A stretch of DNA of 64,000 bases from Deltaproteobacteria bacterium (GCA_016177705.1 JACOUT010000003.1:806001-870000), one strand, 5' to 3'. Positions 1 to 8,653 are shown, counted from the stretch's first letter. Notes: generated by a model from the letters alone, not told the origin. Program-made: numbers and translations.

Positions 1-161
1 ACGGAGAAGCCGTGCGCCTCGAGCAGGCGCTGCGCCTCCGCCACCTCCGGCCCGTCGGCGCCGCGGCGCAGCGTGTTGCCGCCCTCGATGTGCTGGGCGA
101 GCGCCTCGGAGCGCGGCAGCTCGCGTGGGCGGCGGACGTCAGTGCTGGCGGGGGCGACCAT
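1..161 (-). CDS. Partial protein with peptidoglycan-binding-like start
   Basis: Only the first 53 codons lie in the window; the gene continues off the left edge. The ATG at 161-159 is preceded on the minus strand by GGAG with 7 nt spacing. Residues from about 31 on (LRRGADGPEVAEAQRLLEAH) resemble the first helices of a PG_binding_1 domain, which has a G-x-V-x-x-L-Q pattern followed by a GF. That fold usually anchors cell-wall hydrolases or secreted enzymes to peptidoglycan. No signal peptide is visible at the N terminus, so the protein may be cytoplasmic, or the domain match may be fortuitous. The real function must sit in the missing part. Confidence 0.5.
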   Translation of the reverse strand, partial: MVAPASTDVRRPRELPRSEALAQHIEGGNTLRRGADGPEVAEAQRLLEAHGFS

Positions 162-320
162 GGGCGCTCCGGGGGTTGACCAGGTGGTTTTCGCGGCCGC
201 AGGGGTGGTGGTTCTCCCCGCACCTCGCCTGACCCTCGGTCATGCGCCGGATCCGGATCTGGATCACATCTCCTACTTCGTCCTACAGGCGATACTCTCG
301 TGAAGCCCCTGGAGGCCCCC
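162..320. promoter_or_regulatory. Divergent intergenic region
   Basis: This gap separates the leftward partial gene from the rightward TPR-like gene, so it must hold promoters for both. It contains a TTGACC hexamer (about 175-180) and a run of GGATC-containing units (GGATCCGGATCTGGATC, about 249-265) that could be a repeated protein-binding site. A GATACT hexamer lies near 290. None of these pairs with a convincing partner at standard spacing, so promoter positions are not assigned. No RNA gene or small ORF with a good ribosome binding site was seen. Confidence 0.3.
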
Positions 321-1226
321 GTGCTCGCAGAAGACCGCAAGACGCTGATCGCGATGACGCTGACCGCGGCCGACGCCGCCTGGGCGGATCGTGGCCTCGG
401 CGCCGCTGAGCAGGCCTACCAAGACGCGGCGCGGCTGGCGCAGGACGACGGTGACCACCTCGCGCGCGGGCGCGCGCTCGCGGGCGCCGGCCAGGTGTGC
501 CGCGCGCGCGACCAGGTCGCGAGCGCCGCGGTCTTCTTCGCCGATGCCGTGGCCTGCTTCCTTGCTGCCGGCGACGACGCCGCGGCGGCGCGCGCGCTGG
601 CCGGCGTCACCGAGCTGGCCGCCGACCCGCGCGCGCTCGTCGTGCACCGCGCGCTCGCGTTCGCGCGCTCGCTCGCGCCGGGGTCGAGCGCCGAGGGGTT
701 CGCGCGTGCCGGCGACGAGGTGCTGCGTCTGCTCAAGGGCGCCGCCGCCGAGCCCGCCATCGACGCCGCGCTCAGCCTGTGCACCCAGGCGCTCTCGGTC
801 GAGCGCGCAGAGCTGTGCGCGCGCTGGTTGGTCGCGTCGGCGGGCGCGTTGCGCGCGCTCGCCGCCCGCGGACCCGACCCGCGCCTGGCGCGCGCATCCG
901 ACCTGCTGTCGCGCGCGCTCGGCCACGCGCAGGTCGCGCCGACGCTGGAGGCCCCCGAGGCCGCGCGCGACCAGTGGGCGTTCGCGCTCGCTGACCTCGG
1001 CGCCGAGCTGGGCGACCGCGCGCTCGACGAGCTGCGCCGCCTGCGCGCCCATTTGCAGCGGGCGCGCCTCCTGGTCGAGGCCGGCCGCGCCGGCGACGCG
1101 CTGGCGAGCGCCAAGAGCGCGTTCACGCTGGCCCGGCTCGCGCTCGGCGACGACGACCCGGTGACCAACGAGGCGCTGGCGCTGCGCACCAGCGCACAGC
1201 AGGCAGCCCCCAGCGCCCGCGCCTGA
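321..1226 (+). CDS. TPR-like helical repeat protein, unknown role
   Basis: A 301-residue, Ala/Leu/Arg-rich, almost wholly alpha-helical protein. The N-terminal third has the rhythm of tetratricopeptide repeats (for example AEQAYQDAARLAQDDGD followed by ARGRALAGAGQVCRARDQ), and the last 60 residues again look like a TPR hairpin. It has no signal peptide or membrane segment, so it is probably a cytoplasmic scaffold. The frame is open from a GTG at 300, but the GTG at 321 is preferred because GGAGG lies 5 nt upstream (311-315). It is monocistronic and followed by a 112-bp gap before the acyl-CoA dehydrogenase. No specific partner can be named. Confidence 0.6.
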   Translation: MLAEDRKTLIAMTLTAADAAWADRGLGAAEQAYQDAARLAQDDGDHLARGRALAGAGQVCRARDQVASAAVFFADAVACFLAAGDDAAAARALAGVTELAADPRALVVHRALAFARSLAPGSSAEGFARAGDEVLRLLKGAAAEPAIDAALSLCTQALSVERAELCARWLVASAGALRALAARGPDPRLARASDLLSRALGHAQVAPTLEAPEAARDQWAFALADLGAELGDRALDELRRLRAHLQRARLLVEAGRAGDALASAKSAFTLARLALGDDDPVTNEALALRTSAQQAAPSARA

Positions 1227-1303
1227 TCCGCCGCGCGCGCGGCGGCCGGCCGGGGGCAAACGACGTCGCCATGCGGTAAATTGACGCACCGTGACGTGAC
1301 GCA

Positions 1304-1319
1304 TTGACATCTTTGTCAA
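1304..1319. promoter_or_regulatory. Inverted repeat, possible operator of the acyl-CoA dehydrogenase gene
   Basis: TTGACA-TCTT-TGTCAA is a perfect 6-bp inverted repeat with a 4-nt spacer, ending 19 bp before the acyl-CoA dehydrogenase start. The surrounding 60 bp (from about 1275) is less GC-rich than the genes and also holds TTGACG and two GTGACG-like units. Fatty-acid oxidation genes are often controlled by TetR- or GntR-type regulators binding such palindromes close to the start, so an operator role is reasonable but inferred. The left half also matches a sigma70 -35 box, with no clear -10 partner. Confidence 0.35.
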
Positions 1320-1338
1320 ATGGCGTCCAAGCTGGCGC

Positions 1339-3303
1339 ATGACGCGTCCAACCTCGACCAACTTCTTCCTCGACAACGACGACCTGCGCTTCCAGCTCTC
1401 CCGCGTCGACTGGCCGACGCTGGTGGCGCTGCAAGAGGCGGCCTTCGCCGACGAGGACGGCTTCAAGGATCCGGCGGAGGCACGCGCCTTCTACGAGGAC
1501 GTGCTGACCAACCTCGGCGAGTTCATCGCGAAGGAGATCGCGGCGCACGAGCACGAGCTCGACGCACAGCACCCGGTGCTGAAGGACGGCGAGGTGGTGC
1601 CGGCGGCGCGCATGAAGAAGATCCTGGACCAGATGCAGGCGCTCGGCGCGCTCTCGCTGACCCTGCCGCGCCGCCTGGGCGGCTCCAACGTGCCGATCCT
1701 GGTGCAGAACATCCTGGTCGAGATGATCACGCGCGCCGACGCCAGCGTGGCCGCGGAGTTCGGCTTCTACTCCGGCATCGGCCAGGCGCTGCTCTTCTAC
1801 TCGATGGAAGAGGGCAGCGTGGAGATGAAGGACGGCGTGCCGGTGAAGACCCGCTTCGACGACGTGGTGCGCCGTATCGCCGAGAACCAGGAGTGGGGCG
1901 CCATGGTGCTGACCGAGCCCGGCGCCGGCAGCGATCTCGCCCAGATCAAGGCCAAGGCGGTGCTCGCCGCCGACGGCAACTGGCGCCTGACCGGCCAGAA
2001 GATCTTCATCACCGCCGGCCACGGCGATCACCACATCGTGATCGCGCGCTCCGAGGACGACAAGGCGCACCCGGGGCTCAAGGGCCTGTCCTTGTTCTAC
2101 GTGCCGCGCTTCGTCGACGCGCAGGGCAAGCGCTGCAAGAAGACCGACGCGGGCGCGCGCAAGAACTTCGAGCTCGGCGGCGTCGAGCACAAGATGGGGC
2201 AGCACTCGGCGGTCGCCGCGACCATCAACTACGACGAGTCGCACGCCGAGCTGCTCGGCCAACGCGGCCATGGCTTCCTCGGCATGTTGATGCTGATGAA
2301 CAACGCGCGCATCAGCGTCGGCTTCGAGGGCATCGGCACGTGCGAAGCGGCTTGGCGCATGGCGCGCGCCTACGCCGACGAGCGCGTCACCATGGGCAAG
2401 CCCATCGCGCACCACGAGATGATCGCCGACTACCTCGACGAGATGGAGGTGGTGATCCGCGGCCTGCGCGCCATCACCTTCGACGCCGCCTACCACGAGG
2501 AGGTGAGCGCGCGCCTCAAGGTGATGGGCAAGCTGAAGCCGGCGCCCGAGGCCGAGCAGGCGGAGGCCGACAAGAAGATCCGTCGTCACAAGCGCAAGGC
2601 GCGCGCGCTGACGCCGCTCATCAAGTACTGGGCGGGCGAGGAGTGCGTGCGCCAGGCGCGCATGTGCATGCAGATCATGGGCGGCATCGGCTACATCACC
2701 GAGACCGGCGCCGAGAAGATCCTGCGCGACGCCCTGGTCATCCCGGTCTACGAGGGCACGAGCCAGATCCAGGCGCTGATGGCGCTCAAGGACAACCTGC
2801 AGGCCGCTATCAGGAATCCGACGCGCTTCTTGTCGGAGCTGGCCACCGCGCGGCTCGAGACCTTGTCCGCGCGCAGCGACCTCGAGAAGGGCGAGGCGCG
2901 TCTGCGCCACCACGCGATGAGCGCGATGCAGACCATCATCACGCGCATCGCCGCCGACAAGCTCGGCGACGTGCGCGGCCGGCCGCTCGCCGAGTGGAAG
3001 AGCGCCTTCATGAAGGACTGGAACCCGCAGAAGGACTTCAGCTTCGGCCTGCTGCACGCCGAGCGGCTGACCAAGCTGCTCACCTGGTCGGCCGTTGCCG
3101 AGACCTTGGTGCGCCAGTCCAACGACGTGAAGGGCAGCGCCGACTACGAGGAGCGCGCCAGCTTGGCGCTGCGCTTCATCGAGCGCTTCGAGCCGCGCGC
3201 GCGTGGCGTGGTCGCCGAGATCGAGGCCACCGGCGGCTCGCTCATCGGCCGCGTGCTGGCGCGCCCCAAGCGCGAGCGCGGCGCCGCCAAGGCGGCGGAG
3301 TAG
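1339..3303 (+). CDS. Acyl-CoA dehydrogenase with C-terminal extension
   Basis: A 654-residue flavoprotein expected to catalyse the first step of fatty-acid beta-oxidation, oxidising acyl-CoA to 2-enoyl-CoA with FAD and passing electrons to electron-transfer flavoprotein. The middle domain has the family motif TEPGAGSD (about residues 191-198) and a WRLTGQKIFITAG strand. The C-terminal helical domain has GGIGYI and VYEGTSQIQ, with Glu472 in the position of the catalytic base. It is longer than the usual ~380 residues: an N-terminal helical segment and a ~150-residue C-terminal helical extension match the long bacterial FadE/AcdP type. A Lys/Arg-rich insert (about residues 395-430) precedes the last core helices. 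It appears monocistronic, with a possible operator just upstream. Confidence 0.93.
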   Translation: MTRPTSTNFFLDNDDLRFQLSRVDWPTLVALQEAAFADEDGFKDPAEARAFYEDVLTNLGEFIAKEIAAHEHELDAQHPVLKDGEVVPAARMKKILDQMQALGALSLTLPRRLGGSNVPILVQNILVEMITRADASVAAEFGFYSGIGQALLFYSMEEGSVEMKDGVPVKTRFDDVVRRIAENQEWGAMVLTEPGAGSDLAQIKAKAVLAADGNWRLTGQKIFITAGHGDHHIVIARSEDDKAHPGLKGLSLFYVPRFVDAQGKRCKKTDAGARKNFELGGVEHKMGQHSAVAATINYDESHAELLGQRGHGFLGMLMLMNNARISVGFEGIGTCEAAWRMARAYADERVTMGKPIAHHEMIADYLDEMEVVIRGLRAITFDAAYHEEVSARLKVMGKLKPAPEAEQAEADKKIRRHKRKARALTPLIKYWAGEECVRQARMCMQIMGGIGYITETGAEKILRDALVIPVYEGTSQIQALMALKDNLQAAIRNPTRFLSELATARLETLSARSDLEKGEARLRHHAMSAMQTIITRIAADKLGDVRGRPLAEWKSAFMKDWNPQKDFSFGLLHAERLTKLLTWSAVAETLVRQSNDVKGSADYEERASLALRFIERFEPRARGVVAEIEATGGSLIGRVLARPKRERGAAKAAE

Positions 3304-3320
3304 CAGCGCCGAGTAGCGCG

Positions 3321-3800
3321 CTACTTGTGGTACGGGCCGCCGCGCGCGATCTCGGCGGCGCGGTAGAGCTGCTCGCACAGCACGCACACCGCCAGGCGGT
3401 GCGCGAAGGTGAGCGACGACAGTGACCAGACCTGATCGGCCGCCGCGGTGACGTCGCGGTGCAGGCCGGTGGCGCCGCCGATCAGGAACGCTAGCGGTTT
3501 GCCGCGCGCCAGCAGCTTCTCGAGCTCCGTCGAGAGCAGCTCCGAGGAGCCGAGCGCGGTCCCCCTGGGGTCGAGCGCGACGCGGGTGCAGCCGTCGGAA
3601 GCGGCCAGCAGCGCTTCGGCTTCGTCTTTACGCACCCGCTCGTCGTCGGCGCTCCTGTTGGAGTTCTTGCCGCGCCGCGCGGGCGTCAGCGGCACCAGGC
3701 CGGCGTCGAGCCGGCGGCCGGCGCGCGCCAGGTAATCGGCGGCCGCCTGCTGCAGCGGATCGCGCGCGTCCCCGCCGAGGAAGATCACGCGCACGCGCAC
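3321..3800 (-). CDS. rlmH: 23S rRNA (pseudouridine1915-N3)-methyltransferase RlmH
   Basis: A 159-residue SPOUT-class methyltransferase that acts on pseudouridine 1915 in helix 69 of 23S rRNA in assembled 70S ribosomes. The SAM-binding trefoil knot is recognisable from LIGGATGLH, followed by SLSSLTFAHRLAVCVLCEQLYRA and the family's terminal GGPYHK. Length matches the family (about 155-160). It lies 20 bp downstream of rsfS in the same direction, the common rsfS-rlmH arrangement, so the two are probably co-transcribed. Start ATG at 3800. The LysAsnSer-containing segment near residue 45 is typical of the variable loop. Confidence 0.93.
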   Translation of the reverse strand: MRVRVIFLGGDARDPLQQAAADYLARAGRRLDAGLVPLTPARRGKNSNRSADDERVRKDEAEALLAASDGCTRVALDPRGTALGSSELLSTELEKLLARGKPLAFLIGGATGLHRDVTAAADQVWSLSSLTFAHRLAVCVLCEQLYRAAEIARGGPYHK

Positions 3801-3820
3801 GAGGTGCTCCTGCTGCGCCG

Positions 3821-4507
3821 CTACTCGTTGGCGGCGAAGGCGGGACTCTCGTCGGCGTCGGCGGCGCGCGCGGCGGCCTCATTGGCGGCGGCCTCGAGCG
3901 CGGTCAGCACGCGCAGGCCGCGCGCCTCGTCCACGTCGACGCGCGGCGCGTCCGACCAGAAACCCTCGAGGTCGTAGTAGTGGCGCGCGTTGCCCAAGAA
4001 CACGTGCAGCACCACCGCGCCGTAGTCGACCAGCACCCAATGACCCTGCTCGAGCCCCTCGGTGCCGAGCGGCGCGCGCCCGCACTTCTTCAGCTCCTCG
4101 GCGACGTGGCGCGCGATCGCCTGCACCTGCCGCTCGCTCGGCGCCGAGGCGAGCACGAAGAAGTCGGCGTAGCTGGTCATGTCGGTGACATGGAGGATGA
4201 CGACGTCTTCGGCCTTCTTGGAGAGCGTGAGCGCGGCCAACGCCTGCGCCAGCTGCTCGGTGGGATCGGGCGGCGCCTCGGGCCGCCGCGGCGCGAGTGG
4301 CGCCGGCGCCACTGCCACCGTCGGCGCCGTCGCGACGGCCTTGCCCGCGCGCGCCTTGGTGGGCACCTTGGCAGCGGCGACCCGCCGCTTCGCCTTCTTG
4401 GGCGCGGCCTTCGTCGCAGCTTTTTTGGTCGCGGCCTTCTTCTTCGCCTTCTTGGCGGCGGGCTTCTTCGAGGGCGCAGTCGCTGCGCGCTTCTTCTTGG
4501 CGGGCAC
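3821..4507 (-). CDS. rsfS: Ribosome silencing factor RsfS with Lys/Ala-rich N-terminal tail
   Basis: The core (about residues 81-195) is RsfS/Iojap: EDVVILHVTDMTSYADFFVL, GHWVLVDYGAVVLHVF and YYDLEGFWSDA are diagnostic. RsfS binds ribosomal protein uL14 and blocks joining of the 50S and 30S subunits when nutrients run low. The usual protein is 105-130 residues; this one is 228. Residues 2-57 are dominated by Lys, Ala, Arg, Pro and Thr in the style of a histone-H1 tail (KKPAAKKAKKKAATKKAATK), followed by a Pro/Ala linker to about residue 80. The GTG start at 4507 is chosen because AAGGAG lies 6 nt upstream and it begins the Lys-rich tract exactly. The tail probably binds RNA or DNA; that is inference. 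Confidence 0.9.
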   Translation of the reverse strand: MPAKKKRAATAPSKKPAAKKAKKKAATKKAATKAAPKKAKRRVAAAKVPTKARAGKAVATAPTVAVAPAPLAPRRPEAPPDPTEQLAQALAALTLSKKAEDVVILHVTDMTSYADFFVLASAPSERQVQAIARHVAEELKKCGRAPLGTEGLEQGHWVLVDYGAVVLHVFLGNARHYYDLEGFWSDAPRVDVDEARGLRVLTALEAAANEAAARAADADESPAFAANE

Positions 4508-4533
4508 TGGTGCTCCTTGAGGGCGCGAGGGCG

Positions 4534-5232
4534 TCAGCCCGATGAGCAGTTGTTGGCCGCGGGCGCACAGGTGCCGACGTCGACCGGCAGATCCATGTCC
4601 GCCAGGCCGCAGCACAGCTCGTCGGCGCCGCACTCGCCGGTGTTGACGCACACGACCGAGTCGGTCTGGCCGGTCTGCACGCAGGCGCCGATGGTGACGC
4701 AGCTGGTCGAGAAGGTGTCGCCGTCGATGCAGCACTCCTCGCCGGCCTGGCAGTCTTCGGCGCCGTCGCAGGTGAGCGGCACGGCGATGAGACCGGTGCA
4801 GGGGTCGGAGGGGCCGATGCAGCTCCCCGCGAGCGCGGTGCCGTTGAAGGCGACGCAGCAGACGGAGTTGGGGTCGGCGCAGGTGAGGGTGTCGCAGACC
4901 ACGCCGTCCTCGGCGGTGCCGGTGTACTCCTGGCCCTGGATGCCCTCGCAGATGGTGTCGGTGCAGGCCTCGTTGGCGGCGCACGGCGTCACCAGGGGGT
5001 TGCCGCTGGCATCGCAGGTGCGCTCGCTCTGGGGCGTCTCGCAGCCGGGCACGCAGTCGCCCTCGCCCTCGCCTTCACCCTCGCCTTCGCCCTCGCCTTC
5101 AGTACCGCCGTCGACGACGTCGATGCCGGCATCGCGGTGCTCGTCATCGTCGTCGCCGGGAGGCGGGCAGGCGGCCAGGCCGGCGAACAGGGTGAGGGCG
5201 CAGAGCGGGAGGAGCAGCTTGGCGAGGTTCAT
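4534..5232 (-). CDS. Cys-rich lipoprotein with Gly-Glu linker
   Basis: A 232-residue predicted lipoprotein. The signal peptide ends in the lipobox LAAC (Cys22), followed by an Asp-rich stretch and an alternating Glu-Gly linker of seven repeats. The rest is a Cys-rich region (about 24 Cys) with CC pairs such as SVCCVAF, EECCIDG and ELCCGLA, suggesting several small disulfide-bonded modules exposed outside the outer membrane. It ends 27 bp upstream of rsfS in the same direction, but its content suggests an independent transcript. The same linker type appears in two other lipoproteins in this window (near 48,600 and 54,380). Function unknown; an adhesive or structural surface role is a guess. 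Confidence 0.8.
   Translation of the reverse strand: MNLAKLLLPLCALTLFAGLAACPPPGDDDDEHRDAGIDVVDGGTEGEGEGEGEGEGEGDCVPGCETPQSERTCDASGNPLVTPCAANEACTDTICEGIQGQEYTGTAEDGVVCDTLTCADPNSVCCVAFNGTALAGSCIGPSDPCTGLIAVPLTCDGAEDCQAGEECCIDGDTFSTSCVTIGACVQTGQTDSVVCVNTGECGADELCCGLADMDLPVDVGTCAPAANNCSSG
5059..5100 (-). repeat. Hexanucleotide repeat encoding seven Gly-Glu units
   Basis: On the minus strand this is a tandem run of GGCGAG/GGCGAA/GGTGAG units coding an alternating Glu-Gly linker. Units differ only in synonymous positions. Copy-number change by slippage would alter linker length in steps of two residues without changing frame. Confidence 0.85.
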
Positions 5233-5337
5233 GGATGGTCCCTGCCGGCAAGCATGACACCGGATTGTCGCCGCGCAACCGGGCGCGATCTGCGCGCGCG
5301 CCCTTGCGGGCCCCGGCCAGGGTGGGCAGACAGGGGC

Positions 5338-6597
5338 ATGTCCGACGGCGCGCCCGCCGACGAACCCACCATCGACGACCGGCGACGGAAGCGCGCGCTC
5401 GCGGTCGCCTTCGTCACGCTGTTCCTCGACCTGCTCGGCTTCGGCATCATCATCCCGATCCAGCCGTTCTACGCCGAGAGCTTCGGCGCCACGCCGACGG
5501 TGGTGACGCTGCTCGGCGCCTCCTACTCGGCGATGCAGTTCCTGTTCGCGCCCATGTGGGGGCGGCTGTCCGATCGCGTCGGGCGTCGGCCAGTGGTGCT
5601 GTTGTCGGTGGCGTTCGGCGCCGTCGGCTTCCTGGTGTTCGGCCTGGCGCAGAGCCTGGTCATGCTGTTCGTCGCGCGCATGATCGCCGGCTTCGGCAAC
5701 GCCAACCTCGGCACCGTGCAGGCGCTGGTCGCCGACGTGACGCCGGGGCGCGACCGCGCCAAGGCCATGGGCTTGATCGGCGCCGCGTTCGGCCTCGGCT
5801 TCGTCTTTGGGCCCGTCATCGGCGGCCTGGTGGGCTCGGCGTTCGGGCCCGCCGCGCCCGCCTTCGTGTCCGCGGCGTTCGCCGCCATCAACTGGCTGCT
5901 CGCGTTCGCTCTGCTGCCCGAGACGCGTCGCGCGGGCGTGGCCGCCGGCTCGACGCATGGCTTCCTCGGGCTGCGCGCGCTCGGCCAGGCCCGCGCCTTC
6001 GCCAACGTGCCGCGCCTGCTGCTCATCATCTTCGTGTTCACCACCGGCTTCTCCTTGATGGAGACGTCGCTGGCGCTGTTCGTCGAGCACGAGTTCGTGC
6101 CGCCCGAGCTGTTCGGCAGCGGCGCGGGTCAGCGGCAGGCGACCCGGTTGACGACGTGGGTGCTGCTGGCCGTCGGCGTCACCGCCGTGATCGTGCAGGG
6201 TGGCCTGATAGGACCCTTGCGTCGGCGGCTCGGCGAGAAGTCGCTGGTGGTCGCGGGCGCGGCGCTGTGCGCGCTCTCCTTCGTCGGCATCGCGCTGGTG
6301 CCGAGCTACGCGGCGCTGTTCGCGCCCATCGTCGTGCTCTCGGTCGGCTCCGGCGTGTTCTCACCCTCGCAGTCGAGCCTCTTGTCGCGCTCGGTCGACG
6401 CCCACCAGCAGGGCGTCATGCTCGGCCTGTCGCAGTCGATGTCGGCGCTCGGCCGCATCCTCGGGCCCGCGGTGTCGGGGTTGTTGTTCGAGCGAGCGCA
6501 CGGCGCGCCCTTCCTCGTGGGCGCGACGCTGCTCGGCGCCGGCGCGGCGGTGGCCCTTGGCCTGCGGCCGGCCGAGCCGCCGACGTCGAGCACCTGA
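5338..6597 (+). CDS. MFS drug-exporter-like transporter (TetA type)
   Basis: A 419-residue inner-membrane protein with about 12 predicted transmembrane helices. The loop after helix 2 carries the MFS signature GRLSDRVGRRPVVLLS, and FLDLLGFGIIIPIQPFYAESFGA at the start is typical of TetA-like proton antiporters that export hydrophobic compounds. Loop 4-5 has VADVTPGRDRAKAMGLIGAAFGLGFVFGPVIGG, the antiporter motif C region. The ATG at 5338 is chosen because it puts a charged leader before helix 1; an upstream in-frame extension to 5137 would overlap the divergent lipoprotein start and has no protein-like content. It is transcribed divergently from that lipoprotein. Substrate unknown. Confidence 0.88.
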   Translation: MSDGAPADEPTIDDRRRKRALAVAFVTLFLDLLGFGIIIPIQPFYAESFGATPTVVTLLGASYSAMQFLFAPMWGRLSDRVGRRPVVLLSVAFGAVGFLVFGLAQSLVMLFVARMIAGFGNANLGTVQALVADVTPGRDRAKAMGLIGAAFGLGFVFGPVIGGLVGSAFGPAAPAFVSAAFAAINWLLAFALLPETRRAGVAAGSTHGFLGLRALGQARAFANVPRLLLIIFVFTTGFSLMETSLALFVEHEFVPPELFGSGAGQRQATRLTTWVLLAVGVTAVIVQGGLIGPLRRRLGEKSLVVAGAALCALSFVGIALVPSYAALFAPIVVLSVGSGVFSPSQSSLLSRSVDAHQQGVMLGLSQSMSALGRILGPAVSGLLFERAHGAPFLVGATLLGAGAAVALGLRPAEPPTSST

Positions 6598-6623
6598 CCA
6601 CCGCGTCCGCTCGCCGTGTCGGT

Positions 6624-8606
6624 TCAGAGGGCGAAGCGGTACGAGGTCACGAGTGCGGCGCCGACGGGCAGACCGAGCAGGCGCTCACCCGCGACACCGC
6701 TGACGGCGCGCGCGGTGCCGACGCGGCCGTCGAATTCGAGGAAGCCCGGGCCGAGGCGGTGCGCCCAGCCGATCACGGCCTGCGCGCCGATCGACGGCTC
6801 GACCGTATGTCGCGGCACGCCGTCGATGGGATAGCTCAGCTCACCGAGCACGACGCCGACGGCGCCACCGAGGTGAAACGCTTGCTCGGGCGAGAGCGGC
6901 GGGCGCCAGCCGACTTCGGCCCAGATCGGGTAGCTGCGCTGATCGAGCACCGGCGACGGCCGCAGCACCGACTGCAACACCGACGCCGACAGCCCGAGGT
7001 GCAGGCTGCCGTCGAGGCCGGGCATGCGCACGAGCAAGGACAGATCCGGGCCGGCGGAGACCAGCGCGCCGTAGTTGGAGCCGAGCGCCAGGCCTGCGCC
7101 AACCAGCAGCCACGCCGCCGGCCGCGGCGAGGTCTTCACCAAGGTCTCCGCCGTGATGTCGCCGACGGTGGCGGTGACGCGCACGAAGTCGGGGTGGTCG
7201 TTCGCCACCGGCACCAGGCGCGCGACGAAACGCTTCTTGTCGACGGCGCCGCCGGTGATGGCGCCGACGCGCGGCTCGACCTCGAGGACGGCGCCGTTGG
7301 CCGCCAGCTCGTTGCCCGCGCGGTCGGTGACGTGCAGCACCAGCTCCACCGAGCTTTCGCCGTCGGCGACGACGCCCTCGGGCTTGTCGAAGTAGGCGCG
7401 CGCCGGCTTGCCCGAGGCGAGCGCCACCTTGGCGTCGCCGAGCACCGCGCCCGACGGCACGCGCGCCGTGATGGTGACCTCGGTGCGCTCCGTTTGCGGC
7501 GGGATCAGCCAGTTGATGCGGCGGGTGCCGTCCGGCAAGGTCGAGATGGCGTCGATGCGGCCGTAGTCGACGTCGACGGTGGCGGCGCTGGCCGCCACCG
7601 CGCTGCCGGCGCCGTCGAACAGGTGCAGCACGGTCTCGACGACGCGCTCGTCGTCGGCGGTGAGCGAGTTCTTCGACAGTGTGAACACCGCCTTGGCCGG
7701 GCCGCCGCTGATCAGCTTGACGCTCGCCTCCGCCGTCGAGCCGGGCGCTCCCTCGAGCGTCACCGACACCTTGCCGGTGCCGGGCGCGGCCTTGCCGGGC
7801 TGCCAGGTGACGAGGAAGACGCCGGGCGCCACGCCAGTAGGCTCACCGCCGAACGCGCCCACGCTCGCCTTGGCCTTGAGCTTGGCCGAGAACAGGGGTT
7901 CGCCCTTCTTGTCGACGACGAAGGCGAGCAGCCGGCCGCGGGTGCCGCCGTCGGCCGCCACCGGATCGTCGAGCGCTAACAGCGCCACGCGGTTGAACGG
8001 CGGAACGCCGAGGTCGATGGTCTTCTGCGACTCGTTGCCCACCTCGTCGACGGAGCGGGTCACCGCGCGCTCAGGGCCGGGCGGCACCACCAGCGGCACC
8101 TTGGCCAGGCCGGTCTTGTCAGCCTGCACCGGGCCGTGGCTGTCGTTGCCGATCATCACCGTCACGGCGCTGTTCGGCTTGGTGCGCACGGCGGTCTCGC
8201 CCTTGCCCCACAGGCGCAGCGGCACGAAGCCGACCGCGGAGGCGGTCGCGGTCTCGATGGTGGCGGCCACGATGGCGACGTGCGGGAAGGCCTCCTTGGG
8301 CGGCGTGAAGGTGACGGTCCAGACCCCCGCGCCCGTGCGCGTGGGCGCGGACAGCGCTCCGGTGGACGCCGTCAAGGTCGGGGGCGCCACGTCGAGCGGC
8401 GCGCCGTCCTTGCCGCGCGCCGTCAGCGTCACGGTGGCGGCGCTGGTGTCGCCGAGCACGATGCGCGCGGGCTCGACAGTGAAGGTAAGCGCGCCGGCGT
8501 CGATGGCGCGCGCCTTCGGCTCAGCGGCGCGGGCGGTCGGCGAAGCGAGCGCGAGCGCGAGCAGGGCCGCGAGCGGCATCGACAGGGGCAGGGCGTCTCG
8601 CACCAC
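6624..8606 (-). CDS. Secreted Ig-like repeat protein with possible C-terminal barrel
   Basis: A protein of about 660 residues. An N-terminal signal peptide (MPLAALLALALASPTARAAE) may start at the GTG at 8606 or, more conventionally, at the ATG at 8579. The body is beta-rich and built of repeated ~100-residue units of the bacterial Ig-like (Big_1/invasin) kind, with the pattern ADGxSSVELVLHVTDRAGN and GARVEVEPRVGAI. Similar segments recur near residues 25-115, 290-390 and 390-490. The last ~180 residues alternate small and hydrophobic residues and end in the aromatic-hydrophobic YRFAL, as outer-membrane beta-barrels do, so this may be an anchored surface adhesin or a periplasmic structural protein. 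It is convergent with the MFS gene (26 bp apart). Function unproven. Confidence 0.75.
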   Translation of the reverse strand: MVRDALPLSMPLAALLALALASPTARAAEPKARAIDAGALTFTVEPARIVLGDTSAATVTLTARGKDGAPLDVAPPTLTASTGALSAPTRTGAGVWTVTFTPPKEAFPHVAIVAATIETATASAVGFVPLRLWGKGETAVRTKPNSAVTVMIGNDSHGPVQADKTGLAKVPLVVPPGPERAVTRSVDEVGNESQKTIDLGVPPFNRVALLALDDPVAADGGTRGRLLAFVVDKKGEPLFSAKLKAKASVGAFGGEPTGVAPGVFLVTWQPGKAAPGTGKVSVTLEGAPGSTAEASVKLISGGPAKAVFTLSKNSLTADDERVVETVLHLFDGAGSAVAASAATVDVDYGRIDAISTLPDGTRRINWLIPPQTERTEVTITARVPSGAVLGDAKVALASGKPARAYFDKPEGVVADGESSVELVLHVTDRAGNELAANGAVLEVEPRVGAITGGAVDKKRFVARLVPVANDHPDFVRVTATVGDITAETLVKTSPRPAAWLLVGAGLALGSNYGALVSAGPDLSLLVRMPGLDGSLHLGLSASVLQSVLRPSPVLDQRSYPIWAEVGWRPPLSPEQAFHLGGAVGVVLGELSYPIDGVPRHTVEPSIGAQAVIGWAHRLGPGFLEFDGRVGTARAVSGVAGERLLGLPVGAALVTSYRFAL

Positions 8607-8653
8607 CGACCCATCTTGCGCCGAGACGGCCTTGCGCGGGAAGACTGCTCATC

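Noticed and set aside
4508..4984. N-terminal extension of RsfS back to 4984
   Set aside because: That stretch is antisense-like frame noise over the lipoprotein gene; the AAGGAG-GTG at 4507 marks the true start.
5235..7979. A 914-codon open frame over the MFS gene and the Ig-like gene
   Set aside because: Arg-rich frame shadow of the MFS gene and antisense of the Ig-like protein; no ribosome binding site or domain.
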